This document shows, one piece after another, positions 1-9,103 of a stretch of DNA of 64,000 nucleotides. The DNA is taken from assembly GCA_033557465.1 (NCBI GenBank), contig CM066033.1, positions 13,951,080-14,015,079 on the forward strand, in the 5' to 3' direction. The notes beneath the pieces are model-generated. The model worked only from the letters and a program-made list of their open reading frames with translations. It was not told the DNA's origin and did no database searches. The first letter of the stretch is position 1, and the number at the start of each line of letters is the position of its first letter. This DNA comes from Ichthyophis bannanicus. Its lineage: Eukaryota; Chordata; Amphibia; Gymnophiona; Ichthyophiidae. The translations under genes and the position numbers were made by a program.

Positions 1-256
1 GTGCCATCTTGCTCAGTCTTCTTTTTTCCGCGGAGCCCTACAGACGTTGTTTGTAATTCCCCGATAGAAAAGTTGATTTTATTTGTCTTTTTTCTCGATT
101 CGACACCGGTTCTTTTCCCACCCGGACTCGCGACGTCGGTTGCGAGTCCGTTCTTTATTTTTCGTTTTTTTTGTCCTTCGTGACAAATTTCGCGCCTTTT
201 TTTCTTTTTCGCTGGCAGCCCGGACGTTTGACCTCGCAGGGGCCCTTTTTCCCCCG

Positions 257-2182
257 ATGGCTGCCAGCGGGTTTAAGAAGTGTGATCGCTATAAGAAACT
301 CATGTCTCTTACCGACACACATGACTGCTGCCTCCGCTGCCTCGGACCCGATCATGACCTGATGATCTGTGGTCTGTGTGGCAATATGTCCTCAAAAGCG
401 TTGAGGAGTCGGCAGCATCAGCGGGAACGTATCTTCTCTGACTCCGGCCGGGCTCGAACCTCGTCAGAGGCTTCGACGTCTCGGGACTCTGGTCCTGAGC
501 ATCATCGTAGTTCCTCTGAGAGGGGGTCTCCTACCCGGGAGCATCATCGGAAGAAAAAACCCGCGAGGGCGGCGTCGGTGGACGCTCCTGGTTCCTCGAG
601 GGCCAGGTCGCATAGCCCCGATAGCCGTCCCGGGTCCTTGGAGATGGAGAGGCCTTCCAAACATCCTCATCTCGATATGGACTCGCCTGCTCACGTGAGT
701 ACTGTTGTCCTCGTGGACTCGCCTCCGAAGGAGCCGACGTCGGGCCCGACGCCGTCGGGGCCCGAGTCGGGGGCTGCTGGGTCTCGTGAGCTCGGACTCA
801 GGTTGACGGCCTTGGAGAGCAGTCTGACTGCCTTCATGGACCAGCAGCAGGCATTGATCGCTGGCCTCGCTGGTGCTTCTGCCCTGACTACCGGGACGTC
901 GACGTCCAAGTCGACCCCGGAGACCGAGCCGATCCTCGAGTCCATGATGGCTCGAGTCGATCCTCGGTCATGGTCTCCTTCGGCCTCCCGCTCGGGACCA
1001 AGGTCGTCGACGCCGACTCCCTCGGCGTCGGGACGGACGGCATCGATGCCCGCCCGACCGGAGCCGCTCGACTCCTCCTCCGAGGAGTTCGCCTGGGAAT
1101 CCGAGGACGAAGAGTCACCTGGTTCTTTTCGGACTCGGTGTGTCCCATCGGACTCCCCCAAGTCTGAACCTCGGAGAAGGTCCCCCCCGGAGGATACCCG
1201 GTTCTCGGACTTCGTGCGGGATATGGCCAAGGCCTTGGCCTTCCCCGCGGATCCCGAGGAGGAGCCTCGAGCCGAAGAGCTCGATGCCCTCCAGTATGAC
1301 TCTCCCCCGAAGGAGGCCTTTACTGTACCGGTTCCTCCGATGCTGGAACGACTTCTCTTCCGTATGTGGGAGAGCCCGGCGTCGTCGCCGGTGTTAAGCA
1401 AGCGGGTCGATTCCATTTATCGAGTCCGCAAGAGTCCCGAGTTCCAAAAGGCACAACTACCGCACCATTCCATGGTGGTGGAATCGGCCATGCATAGACT
1501 TAAAAGTCAGAAAATGCACTCCTCGGTGCCTCCCGGTCGGGAGGCTCGAAGCCTGGATGCCCTCGGTAGAAAGTGTTTCCAGGGCTCTATGCTTGCTTGT
1601 CGAGTCCAGACCTACCAGCTCTATATGGGCATGTATCTTCGAGACCTGGCTAAAGAAATAGCCAGGTTCTCTGCTGGTCTCTCCGAGGAACCTTTGCAGA
1701 GGTTCCAAGACTTGTCAACTGGTATTCGAGAGTGCTCGAAGTTTATCTCTCGAGCAGCCTATGATGGCTTCGAAGCATCGGCTCGAGTAGCCGGAGCCGG
1801 CATCAGTGCCCGCCGACAGGCTTGGCTTCAGTCATCTGACCTCGAGCCATGGGTGCAGGGCAAGTTGGTCGATGTCCCTTGCAGAGGTGAGAACCTCTTT
1901 GGCAAACCCATGGATGAAAAGGCTGCACAGATCGAGACCGAGACTCTCACCAGGACTCGGCTCTCCAGGAAGACCTCTGCCCCTTCTCAGAAGAAGAAGG
2001 GCTCGGGGAAAAAGCCCTTTTACCCAAGGAAGGCAGCTGCCTATAAACACTACCCTCACTATCAGGCCTCAGCAGCTCCCCAACAGGGTCAGCAGGCCAA
2101 GGGACGGGGTAATGGGTCCCGTAGGCAGCAAGCCCCCAAGCCTGCACCACTGGCCCCTGCTCAGCAGGGTGGGGGTTTTTGA
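257..2182 (+). CDS. DIRS Gag-like protein
   Basis: The frame is open from position 83, but the ATG at 257 is the likely start because what follows (MAASGFKKCDRYKKL) opens a compact Cys-rich N-terminus with CLRC and CGLC pairs, as in DIRS Gag. From that start the product is about 641 residues. The middle is low-complexity (Ser/Pro/Arg/Glu), followed by a conserved helical segment around 1330-1860 and a basic Lys/Gln/Pro-rich tail from about 1980, probably nucleic-acid binding. It ends at a TGA at 2180-2182. It should form the particle that packages element RNA. Long minus-strand frames opposite it reflect codon bias only. Confidence 0.8.
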   Translation: MAASGFKKCDRYKKLMSLTDTHDCCLRCLGPDHDLMICGLCGNMSSKALRSRQHQRERIFSDSGRARTSSEASTSRDSGPEHHRSSSERGSPTREHHRKKKPARAASVDAPGSSRARSHSPDSRPGSLEMERPSKHPHLDMDSPAHVSTVVLVDSPPKEPTSGPTPSGPESGAAGSRELGLRLTALESSLTAFMDQQQALIAGLAGASALTTGTSTSKSTPETEPILESMMARVDPRSWSPSASRSGPRSSTPTPSASGRTASMPARPEPLDSSSEEFAWESEDEESPGSFRTRCVPSDSPKSEPRRRSPPEDTRFSDFVRDMAKALAFPADPEEEPRAEELDALQYDSPPKEAFTVPVPPMLERLLFRMWESPASSPVLSKRVDSIYRVRKSPEFQKAQLPHHSMVVESAMHRLKSQKMHSSVPPGREARSLDALGRKCFQGSMLACRVQTYQLYMGMYLRDLAKEIARFSAGLSEEPLQRFQDLSTGIRECSKFISRAAYDGFEASARVAGAGISARRQAWLQSSDLEPWVQGKLVDVPCRGENLFGKPMDEKAAQIETETLTRTRLSRKTSAPSQKKKGSGKKPFYPRKAAAYKHYPHYQASAAPQQGQQAKGRGNGSRRQQAPKPAPLAPAQQGGGF

Positions 2183-5114
2183 CTTCATCAGCATAGCCTC
2201 TCCCCCTCAGCTGGTTTCTCTCAGCACAGGAGGCCGGCTGGTCCACTTTGCCCACAGGTGGTCCAACATCACTACAGATACCTGGGTGCTTCACATAGTC
2301 CAAGAAGGCTATCTTCTGCACTTCCACCAGGTACCTCCCTCCTACTTTCCAGGGGAGCCTCTCCGACTTACTCCTTCAGGAGTTAGCAAGTCTTCTTCAG
2401 GAACAGGCTGTGGAACCGGTGCCCCACCACCTGCGAGGTCAAGGTTTTTACTCCAGGTACTTTCTGATACCAAAAAGAACAGGAGGCCTCAGACCCATCC
2501 TGGACTTGCGGAACCTCAACAAGTTCCTCGCAAGGGAAAAGTTCAAGATGCTTACCCTTGGAATCTTGCTGCCCTACCTCCAGCAGGGAGACTGGCTATG
2601 CTCCTTGGATCTAAAGGATGCCTACACTCACATCCTCATCCACCCAAGCCACAGACAATATCTCAGGTTTGTTGTGGGAGGCCATCATTACCAGTACAGA
2701 GTACTACCCTTTGGCCTATCCTCCGCACCACGGGTATTCACCATGTGTCTAGCAGTGGTGGCGGCTTATCTCAGGCTTCAAGGCCTCTTTGTGTTTCCAT
2801 ACCTGGACGACTGGCTCATCAGAGCACCCTCTTCCCAAGAGGCCACTCACACCACACACCACACTATGGCTCTGCTCCAGCACTTGGGCTTTGTCATAAA
2901 CTTCGCAAAGTCCACTTTGCTCCCCTCTCAGGATCTCGAGTTCATCGGCGCCAGATTAAACACGCTTCAGGCGCGAGCCTTTCTGCCTCTCGACAGGGCA
3001 CACAGGCTCATGGATCTAGCCAGCAACTTTCACAGCAATTCCCTGGTCTCTGCCAGACAATTTCTGAGACTGCTCGGCCATATGGCTTCCACAGTCCATG
3101 TGACCCCCAATGCCCACCTCCACATGCGACCTGCTCAGTGGTGCCTTCGCACACAATGGCATCAGGCCACGGGGAGCCTAGCGGACTCAGTACGGATCTC
3201 CGACCCGCTGGTCTCTTCTCTGCAATGGTGGCTTCATCTGCCAAACCTAGTGCTCGGAATGGCTTTTCAGTCTCCTCCGCCTTCTCAGGTCCTGATGACC
3301 GATGCTTCTCTCCTGGGTTGGGGAGCACATTGCCAAGGGACATGTACTCAAGGCCTCTGGACTCCTTGGGAGTCTGCCCAACAGATCAACTTCCTGGAGC
3401 TCAGAGCAATCCGCCTAGCTCTACGGGCCTTCTCCCACCTCACGTCTCACCAGTCTGTGCTGTTCCAGACGGACAATCAAGTTGCCATGTTCTACGTGAA
3501 CAAACAAGGGGGCACAGGCTCATTCCTTCTCTGTTGGGAAGCGCAAAAGCTGTGCTCTTGGGCCGTCAGCCGCGGCATCCTCCTCAAAGCTGTTTATCTC
3601 CCAGGTCAGGAAAATTACCTGGCAGACAAGCTGAGCAGAATACTCCAGCCACACGAGTGGCGACTGGATCCGTTAGTGGTTCAACGGATCTTTCTCAAGT
3701 GGGGCCTACCCACCATAGTTCTCTTTGCCAGTCCTCTAAACCGCCAACTTCCCCGATTCTGCTCTCGGGAACCGCATCCTCTCCGAGTAGCGGCGGCTGC
3801 TTTTCTACTCTCATGGTCCATGGGCCTCCTGTATGCCTTTCTACCCGTGCCACTTGTGTCTCGCACACTCTTCAAGGTTCTCCGGGACAAAGCCTCGGTG
3901 ATCCTTGTGGCTCCCCGGTGGCCAAGACAGCCCTGGTTCCCGCTGCTGATGCAACTGGTGGTAGACACTCCTCTTCCCCTGGGGTTTCAACCCGATCTCC
4001 TGACACAGGATCAAGGGTCTCTCCTACACCCCAACCTCCGGTCCCTTCATCTGATGGCCTGGCTGCTGAAAGGGTAGTCCTTGCTCCCCTCCTGCTGCCT
4101 CCAGATGTGGAGGAAGTCGTCTTGGCCTCCAGGCAACCCTCTACCCGGAAGTCCTATGCTCTTAAGTGGCGTCGCTTCTCCGTCTGGTGTGCTCAACAGT
4201 CTCAAGATCCCTTCTCCTGTTCGGTGTCCGTGATCTTGCAGTACTTGCTTTACCTCTCCAATCTTGAACTTAAGTCCAACTCGGTCAGGGTCCACCTCAG
4301 TGCTCTTTCTGCACATCACATGCTGGTGGATGGCAGGCCTCTTTCCAGCCACCCTCTAGTGGCTCGTTTTCTCAGAGGCCTCCTTCTCCTTAAACCACCT
4401 TTGCGTCCCCCAGCCCCTGACTGGGATCTGAATGTGGTTTTACAGCGGATTACCTGTCCGTCTTTTGAACCTATGGCTACCTGTCCTCTTCGTTTTCTTT
4501 CTTGGAAAACCTTATTCTTGGTAGCCCTCACTTCTGCTAGACGCGTTAGTGAACTGCAGGCCCTAGTGTCTGATCCCCCTTACACTAGGTTCTACAAGAA
4601 TAGGGTAGTCCTACGGACTCACCCTAAGTTTCTTCCTAAAGTGGTTTCCCCTTTTCACATCAACCAGGAGGTGGTGCTTCCGACCTTCTTTCCCAGGCCA
4701 CACTCCAGCCGAACTGAAATGGTCCTGCATACCCTGGACTGTAGAAGGGCGTTAACCTTCTACCTTGACCGTACGCGGGAGCACCGAAGGGCTGTTCAGC
4801 TCTTCGTGTCTTATGACCCCAATAAGTTGGGGCTCCCTGTCTCCAAGCATACTCTATCCATCTGGGTTGCTGACTGTATCACTTGGGCTTATGGGGCAGC
4901 CGGCCTCTCGTTGGAGAGTCGACTCATGGCTCATCGTGTTAGGGCGAAGGCTGTGTCAGTGGCTTACCTCCGCTCTGTTCCGTTGGCAGACATCTGCCGG
5001 ACCGCTACTTGGTCTTCAAGCCAGACTTTTGCGGCCCATTACTGCCTGGAGAGGGAGTCCCGCAGGGACAGTGCTTTCGGACAGGCAGTCCTCCGTAATC
5101 TCTTTGAGGTATAG
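1806..5114 (+). CDS. DIRS tyrosine recombinase in a long overlapping frame
   Basis: This frame is open for 1102 codons. Only two parts look like protein: the RT N-terminal block near 2238-2300 and the recombinase in about the last 340 codons (4101-5114). The recombinase opens with a core-binding domain (ASRQPSTRKSYALKWRRF). The catalytic arginine lies in SARRVSEL (4533-4556), the H-x-x-R box is HRVR (4932-4943), and the nucleophile is the Tyr of AAHYCLE at 5040-5042. It would join a circular cDNA to the chromosome. Between 2400 and 4050 the frame runs opposite the RT frame and probably stays open through codon bias and overlap constraint. Confidence 0.82.
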   Translation: MPADRLGFSHLTSSHGCRASWSMSLAEVRTSLANPWMKRLHRSRPRLSPGLGSPGRPLPLLRRRRARGKSPFTQGRQLPINTTLTIRPQQLPNRVSRPRDGVMGPVGSKPPSLHHWPLLSRVGVFDFISIASPPQLVSLSTGGRLVHFAHRWSNITTDTWVLHIVQEGYLLHFHQVPPSYFPGEPLRLTPSGVSKSSSGTGCGTGAPPPARSRFLLQVLSDTKKNRRPQTHPGLAEPQQVPRKGKVQDAYPWNLAALPPAGRLAMLLGSKGCLHSHPHPPKPQTISQVCCGRPSLPVQSTTLWPILRTTGIHHVSSSGGGLSQASRPLCVSIPGRLAHQSTLFPRGHSHHTPHYGSAPALGLCHKLRKVHFAPLSGSRVHRRQIKHASGASLSASRQGTQAHGSSQQLSQQFPGLCQTISETARPYGFHSPCDPQCPPPHATCSVVPSHTMASGHGEPSGLSTDLRPAGLFSAMVASSAKPSARNGFSVSSAFSGPDDRCFSPGLGSTLPRDMYSRPLDSLGVCPTDQLPGAQSNPPSSTGLLPPHVSPVCAVPDGQSSCHVLREQTRGHRLIPSLLGSAKAVLLGRQPRHPPQSCLSPRSGKLPGRQAEQNTPATRVATGSVSGSTDLSQVGPTHHSSLCQSSKPPTSPILLSGTASSPSSGGCFSTLMVHGPPVCLSTRATCVSHTLQGSPGQSLGDPCGSPVAKTALVPAADATGGRHSSSPGVSTRSPDTGSRVSPTPQPPVPSSDGLAAERVVLAPLLLPPDVEEVVLASRQPSTRKSYALKWRRFSVWCAQQSQDPFSCSVSVILQYLLYLSNLELKSNSVRVHLSALSAHHMLVDGRPLSSHPLVARFLRGLLLLKPPLRPPAPDWDLNVVLQRITCPSFEPMATCPLRFLSWKTLFLVALTSARRVSELQALVSDPPYTRFYKNRVVLRTHPKFLPKVVSPFHINQEVVLPTFFPRPHSSRTEMVLHTLDCRRALTFYLDRTREHRRAVQLFVSYDPNKLGLPVSKHTLSIWVADCITWAYGAAGLSLESRLMAHRVRAKAVSVAYLRSVPLADICRTATWSSSQTFAAHYCLERESRRDSAFGQAVLRNLFEV
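2410..4077 (+). CDS. DIRS reverse transcriptase / RNase H / methylase-like polyprotein
   Basis: Residue numbers count from the ATG at 2410. The RT has LIPKRTGGLRPILDLRNLN, LPFGLSSAP and the catalytic YLDD at residues 131-134 (2800-2811). RNase H shows D298 (MTDAS), E330 (FLELRAI) and D355 (FQTDN). After RNase H comes the segment with VLFASPLNRQ, LLYAFLPVPL and APRWPRQPW, the DAM-methylase-like region of DIRS polyproteins. The true N-terminus (GGRLVHFAHRWSNITTDTW, about 2238-2300) lies in the next frame, so the frame changes between about 2320 and 2370. Either this copy is frameshifted or translation uses the overlap. The last codons overlap the recombinase frame. Confidence 0.87.
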   Translation: MEPVPHHLRGQGFYSRYFLIPKRTGGLRPILDLRNLNKFLAREKFKMLTLGILLPYLQQGDWLCSLDLKDAYTHILIHPSHRQYLRFVVGGHHYQYRVLPFGLSSAPRVFTMCLAVVAAYLRLQGLFVFPYLDDWLIRAPSSQEATHTTHHTMALLQHLGFVINFAKSTLLPSQDLEFIGARLNTLQARAFLPLDRAHRLMDLASNFHSNSLVSARQFLRLLGHMASTVHVTPNAHLHMRPAQWCLRTQWHQATGSLADSVRISDPLVSSLQWWLHLPNLVLGMAFQSPPPSQVLMTDASLLGWGAHCQGTCTQGLWTPWESAQQINFLELRAIRLALRAFSHLTSHQSVLFQTDNQVAMFYVNKQGGTGSFLLCWEAQKLCSWAVSRGILLKAVYLPGQENYLADKLSRILQPHEWRLDPLVVQRIFLKWGLPTIVLFASPLNRQLPRFCSREPHPLRVAAAAFLLSWSMGLLYAFLPVPLVSRTLFKVLRDKASVILVAPRWPRQPWFPLLMQLVVDTPLPLGFQPDLLTQDQGSLLHPNLRSLHLMAWLLKG

Positions 5115-5285
5115 GCAACTCCTACCCTCTGACCCGGATGTTGGGCTACCGGTTGGAGGCGTATTCAGAGAAGATTCCTTCCTCCTGTACTGCTGAGCTT
5201 GAGGGAGCTCCTTTTTTGTGCTTAGGGTCTCCGGTAGCCTTAAGCTTGGGAGTGATGACTGACTTCCTGCTTGGTCCTGGAGAAA

Positions 5286-5343
5286 GAGTAGTTACTCACC
5301 TGTAACAGGTGTTCTCCAGGAGCAGCAGGAATCAGTCCTCACA
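5286..5343 (+). repeat. DIRS internal complementary repeat, arm 1
   Basis: By direct reading this 58-bp segment is the exact reverse complement of 5553-5610, with a 209-nt loop. It contains the self-complementary core CACCTGTAACAGGTG. In DIRS elements an internal complementary region pairs with the terminal repeats to template circle closure. Confidence 0.85.
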
Positions 5344-5552
5344 ACCCTCCCTCCTCCCCTTGAAGTTGCAGTCCTATGATTTCGTTTTTGCTAATTTTTT
5401 TGCTGTCTTTTAGCTATGTCATCAGACTGAGCAAGAAGGCACCCTTGGGCGGGAAGGGGACAACGCATGCGCGCTGCAATTCTCAAAGGCTTTCATTGAA
5501 AGCTGGGGAAAATTGCTCCGTGAGGGCTCCGTCGGCGCCGACGTCACCCATA

Positions 5553-5610
5553 TGTGAGGACTGATTCCTGCTGCTCCTGGAGAACACCTGTTACAGGTGA
5601 GTAACTACTC
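5553..5610 (-). repeat. DIRS right terminal inverted repeat, arm 2
   Basis: Exact reverse complement of 5286-5343. Its last base, the C of AACTACTC, is the end of the DIRS element, because the next bases begin a sequence that also occurs without DIRS at 53690 on the other strand. The 209-nt loop holds a Glu/Gly-poor, non-coding 3' UTR with GGCGCCGACGTCA near the stem. Confidence 0.8.
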
Positions 5611-5629
5611 TATCCAGCCACGTGTAGTG

Positions 5630-5700
5630 AGGTGTGGAGGTGTGGCCTACTGGTTAGTGCAATGCCTTTATAAATAGTGGACAAGGGTTGGATTTCTACT
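5630..5700 (+). repeat. tRNA-derived SINE-like head with A and B boxes
   Basis: TGGCCTACTGG at 5643-5653 fits a Pol III A box, and GGTTGGATTTC at 5686-5696 is a weaker B box at tRNA-like spacing. The inverted copy lies at about 53601-53672 and is nearly identical. An internal Pol III promoter could drive the downstream CR1 fragment; that is inference. Confidence 0.55.
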
Positions 5701-5835
5701 TGTTCTTTTTCTGACTGTGCTACTCAGATCATTTTCATGCCTGTAACATCATCTCAGGTAAACAATGGATACAGAAGGGGAAAAGAGACTCAGAATCCCC
5801 AGAGGTAGAGGCAATGGTAAAGGTTAAAAGGAAAA

Positions 5836-6873
5836 ATGGTGGAAACCATTATAAAGAACAAAGTTACTCAGCATGTAGATAGTCATGGCCTAATGGGAGA
5901 CAGCCAACATGGTTTTAGACAAGGAAGATCTAGTCTTACTAATCTGTTATGTTTTTTTGAAGGTGTGAATAAACAGGTGGACAAAGGTGAGTCGGTTGAT
6001 ATAGTGTATCTGGACTTTCAGAAAGCTTTTGACAAGGTCCCTTATCAGACACTTTTGGCAAAACTAAAGAGTCATGGGATAGGAGGCAGTGTACTACTGT
6101 GGATCAGGAACTGGTTAAAAGATAGAAAGCAGAGGGTAGGGCTAAATGGCCAATTTTCCCAATGGAGAAAGGTGAATAGTGGTGTACCACAGGGATCTGT
6201 GCTGGGTCCGCTGCTTTTTGACATATTCATAAATGACCTGGAAAGTGGAATAACGAGTGAGGTTATCAAATTTGCAGATGACACAAAACTATTTAAAGTT
6301 ATTAAAACCCAAGAGGATTGTGGAAAATTGCAAGAGGATCTTGATAAATCGGAAGACTGGGCATCAAAATGGCAGATGAAATTTAATGTGGACAAGTGCA
6401 AAGTTATGCACCTAGGGAAGAACAACCCAAACTATGGTTACATGATGCAAGGTTTCACATTAAGAACCACCAACCAGGAAAAAGATTTAGGCGTCATTGT
6501 GCATAACTTCTTAAAACCCTCGGTCCAGTGTGCAGCGGCGGCCAAGAGAGCAAATAGAATGCTAGGTATCATAAGGAAAGGAATGGAAAATAAAACGAAA
6601 GATATTATAATGCCTCTATATCGTTCCATGGTGAGACCACACCTTGAATATTGTGTGCAATTCTGGTCGCCGTATCTTAAAAAGGATATAACGTTATTAG
6701 AAAAGGTTCAGAGAAGAGCCACCAAAATGGTAAAGGGGATGGAAAGATACTCCTATGGAGAAAGGCTAAAAAGGTTAGGGCTCTTTAACCTGGAAAAGAG
6801 ACGGCTGAGGGGAGATATGATAGAAGTCTATAAATTAATGAACGGAGTGGAACGGGTAAACGTAGATCGGTAG
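5836..6873 (+). pseudogene. CR1 reverse transcriptase, C-terminal part
   Basis: The frame has 345 codons from the ATG in MVETIIKNK. It holds the RT finger/palm blocks VYLDFQKAFDKVP, NSGVPQGSVLGPLLF and the catalytic FADD (residues 146-149), then the CR1 thumb and C-terminal blocks [33 protein letters not shown] and LFNLEKRRLRGDMIEVYKL. It lacks the endonuclease and the RT N-terminus, and a stop truncates the tail at 6873, so it cannot be a working polymerase. The catalytic residues are intact. Confidence 0.88.
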
Positions 6874-6912
6874 TTTACGTTATCAGAATATAGAAAGACT
6901 AGGGGACATGCA

Positions 6913-7242
6913 ATGAAGCTACAGGGTAAACTATTTAAGACTAATAAAAGAAAATATTTTTTTACTCAACGTGTAATCAAACTCTGGAATTTGTTACCGG
7001 AGGACATAGTAAAGGCTGTTAGTGTAACACCAATTTTTAAAAAGGGTTCCAGGGGTGATCCGGGAAACTACAGACTGGTGAGCCTGACGTCAGTACCAGG
7101 AAAAATGGTAGAAACCATCATAAAGAATAAAATTACTCAGCATGTAGATAGTCACAACCTAATGGGAGACAGCCAACATGGCATTAGACAAGGAAGATCT
7201 TGTCTTACTAATCTGTTATGTTATGTTTTTTTGAAGGAGTGA
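6913..7242 (+). pseudogene. Chimeric CR1 frame across the junction of two copies
   Basis: Residues 1-38 are the normal CR1 C-terminus (KYFFTQRVIKLWNLLPED). At about 7026 the frame passes without a stop into an RT N-terminal block (PIFKKGSRGDPGNYRLVSLT) that belongs far upstream in an intact element. The protein order is therefore C-terminus then N-terminus, which only recombination between copies would give. Unlikely to be functional. Confidence 0.8.
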
Positions 7243-8021
7243 ATAAACAGGTGGACAAAGGTGAGTCAGTTGATATTGTGTATCTGGACTTTCAGAAAGC
7301 CTTTGACAAGGTCCCTCATCAGAGACTTTTGGCAAAACTAAAGAGTCATGGGATAGGAGGCAGTATACTATTGTGGATCAGGAACTGGTTAAAAGATAGA
7401 AAGCAGAGGGTAGGGCTAAATGGACAATTTTCCCAATGGAGAAAGGTGAATAGTGGTGTACCCCAGGGATCTGTGCTGGGTCCGCTGCTTTTTGACATAT
7501 TCACATATGACCTGGAAAATGGAATAACGAGTGAGGTTATCAAATTTGCAGATGACACAAAACTATTTAAAGTTGTTAAAACCCAAGAGGATTGTGAAAA
7601 ATTGCAAGAGGATCTTGATAAATTGGAAGACTGGGCATCAAAATGGCAGATGAAATTTAATGTGGACAAGTGCAAGGTTATGCACCTAGGGAAGAACAAC
7701 CCAAACTATGGTTACACGATGCAAGGTTCCACATTAGGAACCACCACCCAGGAAAAAGATTTAGGCATCATTGTGGATACCATGTTAAAACCCTCGGCCC
7801 AGTGTGCAGCGGCGGCCAAGAGAGCAAATAGAATGCTAGGTATGATAAGGAAAGGAATGGAAAATAAAACAAAAGATATTATAATGCCTCTATATCGTTC
7901 CATGGTGAGACCGCACCTTGAATATTGTGTGCAATTCTGGTCGCCGTATCTTAAAAAGGATATAGCGATTTTAGAAAAGGTACAGAGAAGAGCCACCAAA
8001 ATGGTAAAGGGGATGGAATGA
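7218..8021 (+). pseudogene. CR1 reverse transcriptase fragment
   Basis: 267 codons with FQKAFDKVPHQ, SGVPQGSVLGPLLF, IKFADDTKLF and the CR1 C-terminal [14 protein letters not shown] 5-bp duplication (TTATGTTATG near 7216-7225) shifts it out of the upstream frame, and a stop follows KGME at 8021. The remaining C-terminus resumes at 8091-8342. Very similar to the 5836 copy. Confidence 0.85.
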
Positions 8022-8090
8022 TACTCCTATGAATAAAGGCTAAAAAGGTTAGGGCTCTTTAACCTGGAAAACAGACGGCTGAGGGGAGAT

Positions 8091-8342
8091 ATGATAGAAG
8101 TCTATAAATTAATGAACAGAGTGGAACGGGTAAACGTAGATCGATTAAGAAAGACTAGGGGACATGCAATGAAGCTACAGGGTAAACTATTTAAGACTAA
8201 TAAAAGAAAATATTTTTTCACTCAACGTGTAATCAAACTCTGGAATTTGTTACTGGAGGATGTAGTAAAGGCTGTTAGTGTAGCTGGGTTTAAAAAAGGT
8301 TTGGACAAGTTCCTGGAGGAAAGGTCCATAAACCATTATTAA
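8091..8342 (+). pseudogene. CR1 ORF2 C-terminal remnant
   Basis: 83 codons matching the end of CR1 ORF2 (MIEVYKLMNRVERVNVDR, KYFFTQRVIKLWN, GLDKFLEERSINHY), closing with TAA before the 3' UTR. The break from the main RT frame lies between 8019 and 8091. Confidence 0.8.
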
Positions 8343-8513
8343 GAAGTGACCGAAGATATCAATGCTTGACCCAGTACAAGCATTGTGGAACTTGTGTCTC
8401 TTGGGGAAACTGCTAGGTACATATGACCTAGATTGGCCACTGTTGGAAACAGAATACTGGGCTTGATGGACCTTGGTCTGATCCAGTATGGCATATCTTA
8501 TGTTCTTATGTTA

Positions 8514-9103
8514 ACTTCAAAGTAGGCCCCATCCTCCTCCCATGAACAGCTCTGAAATACTCCTACCAATCACCTGTTCAATATCATTCCATTTTATTAA
8601 AATAGTGATTCCAACTCAAATTATTAATAGTGGCAATCCCCTTCAGACTCTCAGAGCATGACACATGCTAGAAAAACCACACATGCGCCCTGCACGTCTT
8701 TCTCAGAATCGGGCCCTTGCTGATGGTGGCATCAACGGATCTCCAATTTAAAAAGAAACCCATGGGCCCAATATTTGAAAGGCCCAGTAAACCATGTAAA
8801 TGCTTTAACTGGGGATATTCAGTGGCACTTACATGGTTAGTACCGTTGAATATCCCCTCGTAATTTCCCTATGCACCCTGATGCTATCCGCTTTGCATTG
8901 GGGCATGTCGGGAGCATTCTGGGATGGAGCAGAGGCGGTGACAAGCGCTAACTGGGTAGCAGTAATATTGCATGCTGCCCGGTTAGCGATCTGCACTTTA
9001 AAGACAGTTGAGGGTTTTCCTCGCCTATTTTTAAAGCGCAAGAGATAACAGGGCAGCATGCAATATCACTGCCACATGGTTAGCAATTGCGGCTTCCCGT
9101 GTC
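8514..9103 (+). repeat. Palindrome-rich repeat, inverted copy of 43260-44740
   Basis: The sequence reads as the reverse complement of 43260-43645 plus 44530-44740. It contains hairpins: GGGGATATTCA at about 8813 with TGAATATCCCC at about 8852, and ATTGCATGCTGCCC (about 8967) with GGGCAGCATGCAAT (about 9050). Such structure suggests a foldback or MITE-type DNA transposon. The family is not identified. No coding capacity. Confidence 0.7.

Larger units (their letters stand above)
1..5610 (+). mobile_element. DIRS-type tyrosine-recombinase retrotransposon, left end outside window
   Basis: The order Gag-like ORF, RT/RNase H, DNA-methylase-like segment, then tyrosine recombinase in an overlapping frame is diagnostic of DIRS elements, which integrate as circles through the recombinase instead of a DDE integrase. 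The right end carries a perfect 58-bp inverted repeat (5286-5343 and 5553-5610) of the kind DIRS elements use for circularisation. The left terminal repeat is not in the window. At 5611 the sequence switches to a repeat found inverted at 53690, which fixes the right boundary. The copy has long open frames and looks fairly young. Confidence 0.9.
5611..7026 (+). mobile_element. CR1 family A copy with tRNA-like head, 3' end replaced
   Basis: The element starts with about 200 bp of non-CR1 sequence (tRNA-like head), then joins the CR1 RT at the codons for KMVETIIKNK, without endonuclease or ORF1. Its own 3' tail stops at 7026, where a second CR1 fragment takes over. The same head-to-RT fusion is present inverted at 53690-52600, so the fusion predates the duplication of this block. 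Confidence 0.75.
7027..8513 (+). mobile_element. Second CR1 family A fragment with complete 3' end
   Basis: It starts within the RT, upstream of the start of the first copy, and runs through the C-terminus and 3' UTR to the terminal TTATGTTCTTATG repeats (about 8500-8513), the short 8-mer tail typical of CR1. The 3' UTR (8340-8513) is the reverse complement of the sequence seen at 21094, 32262 and 44738. The flank after 8513 equals that after the inverted copy at 44738. Confidence 0.85.

Noticed and set aside
691..1416. 241-codon minus-strand frame opposite DIRS Gag
   Set aside because: Mirrors the Ser/Arg/Pro-rich Gag codons and has no recognisable domain; the plus-strand Gag explains it.
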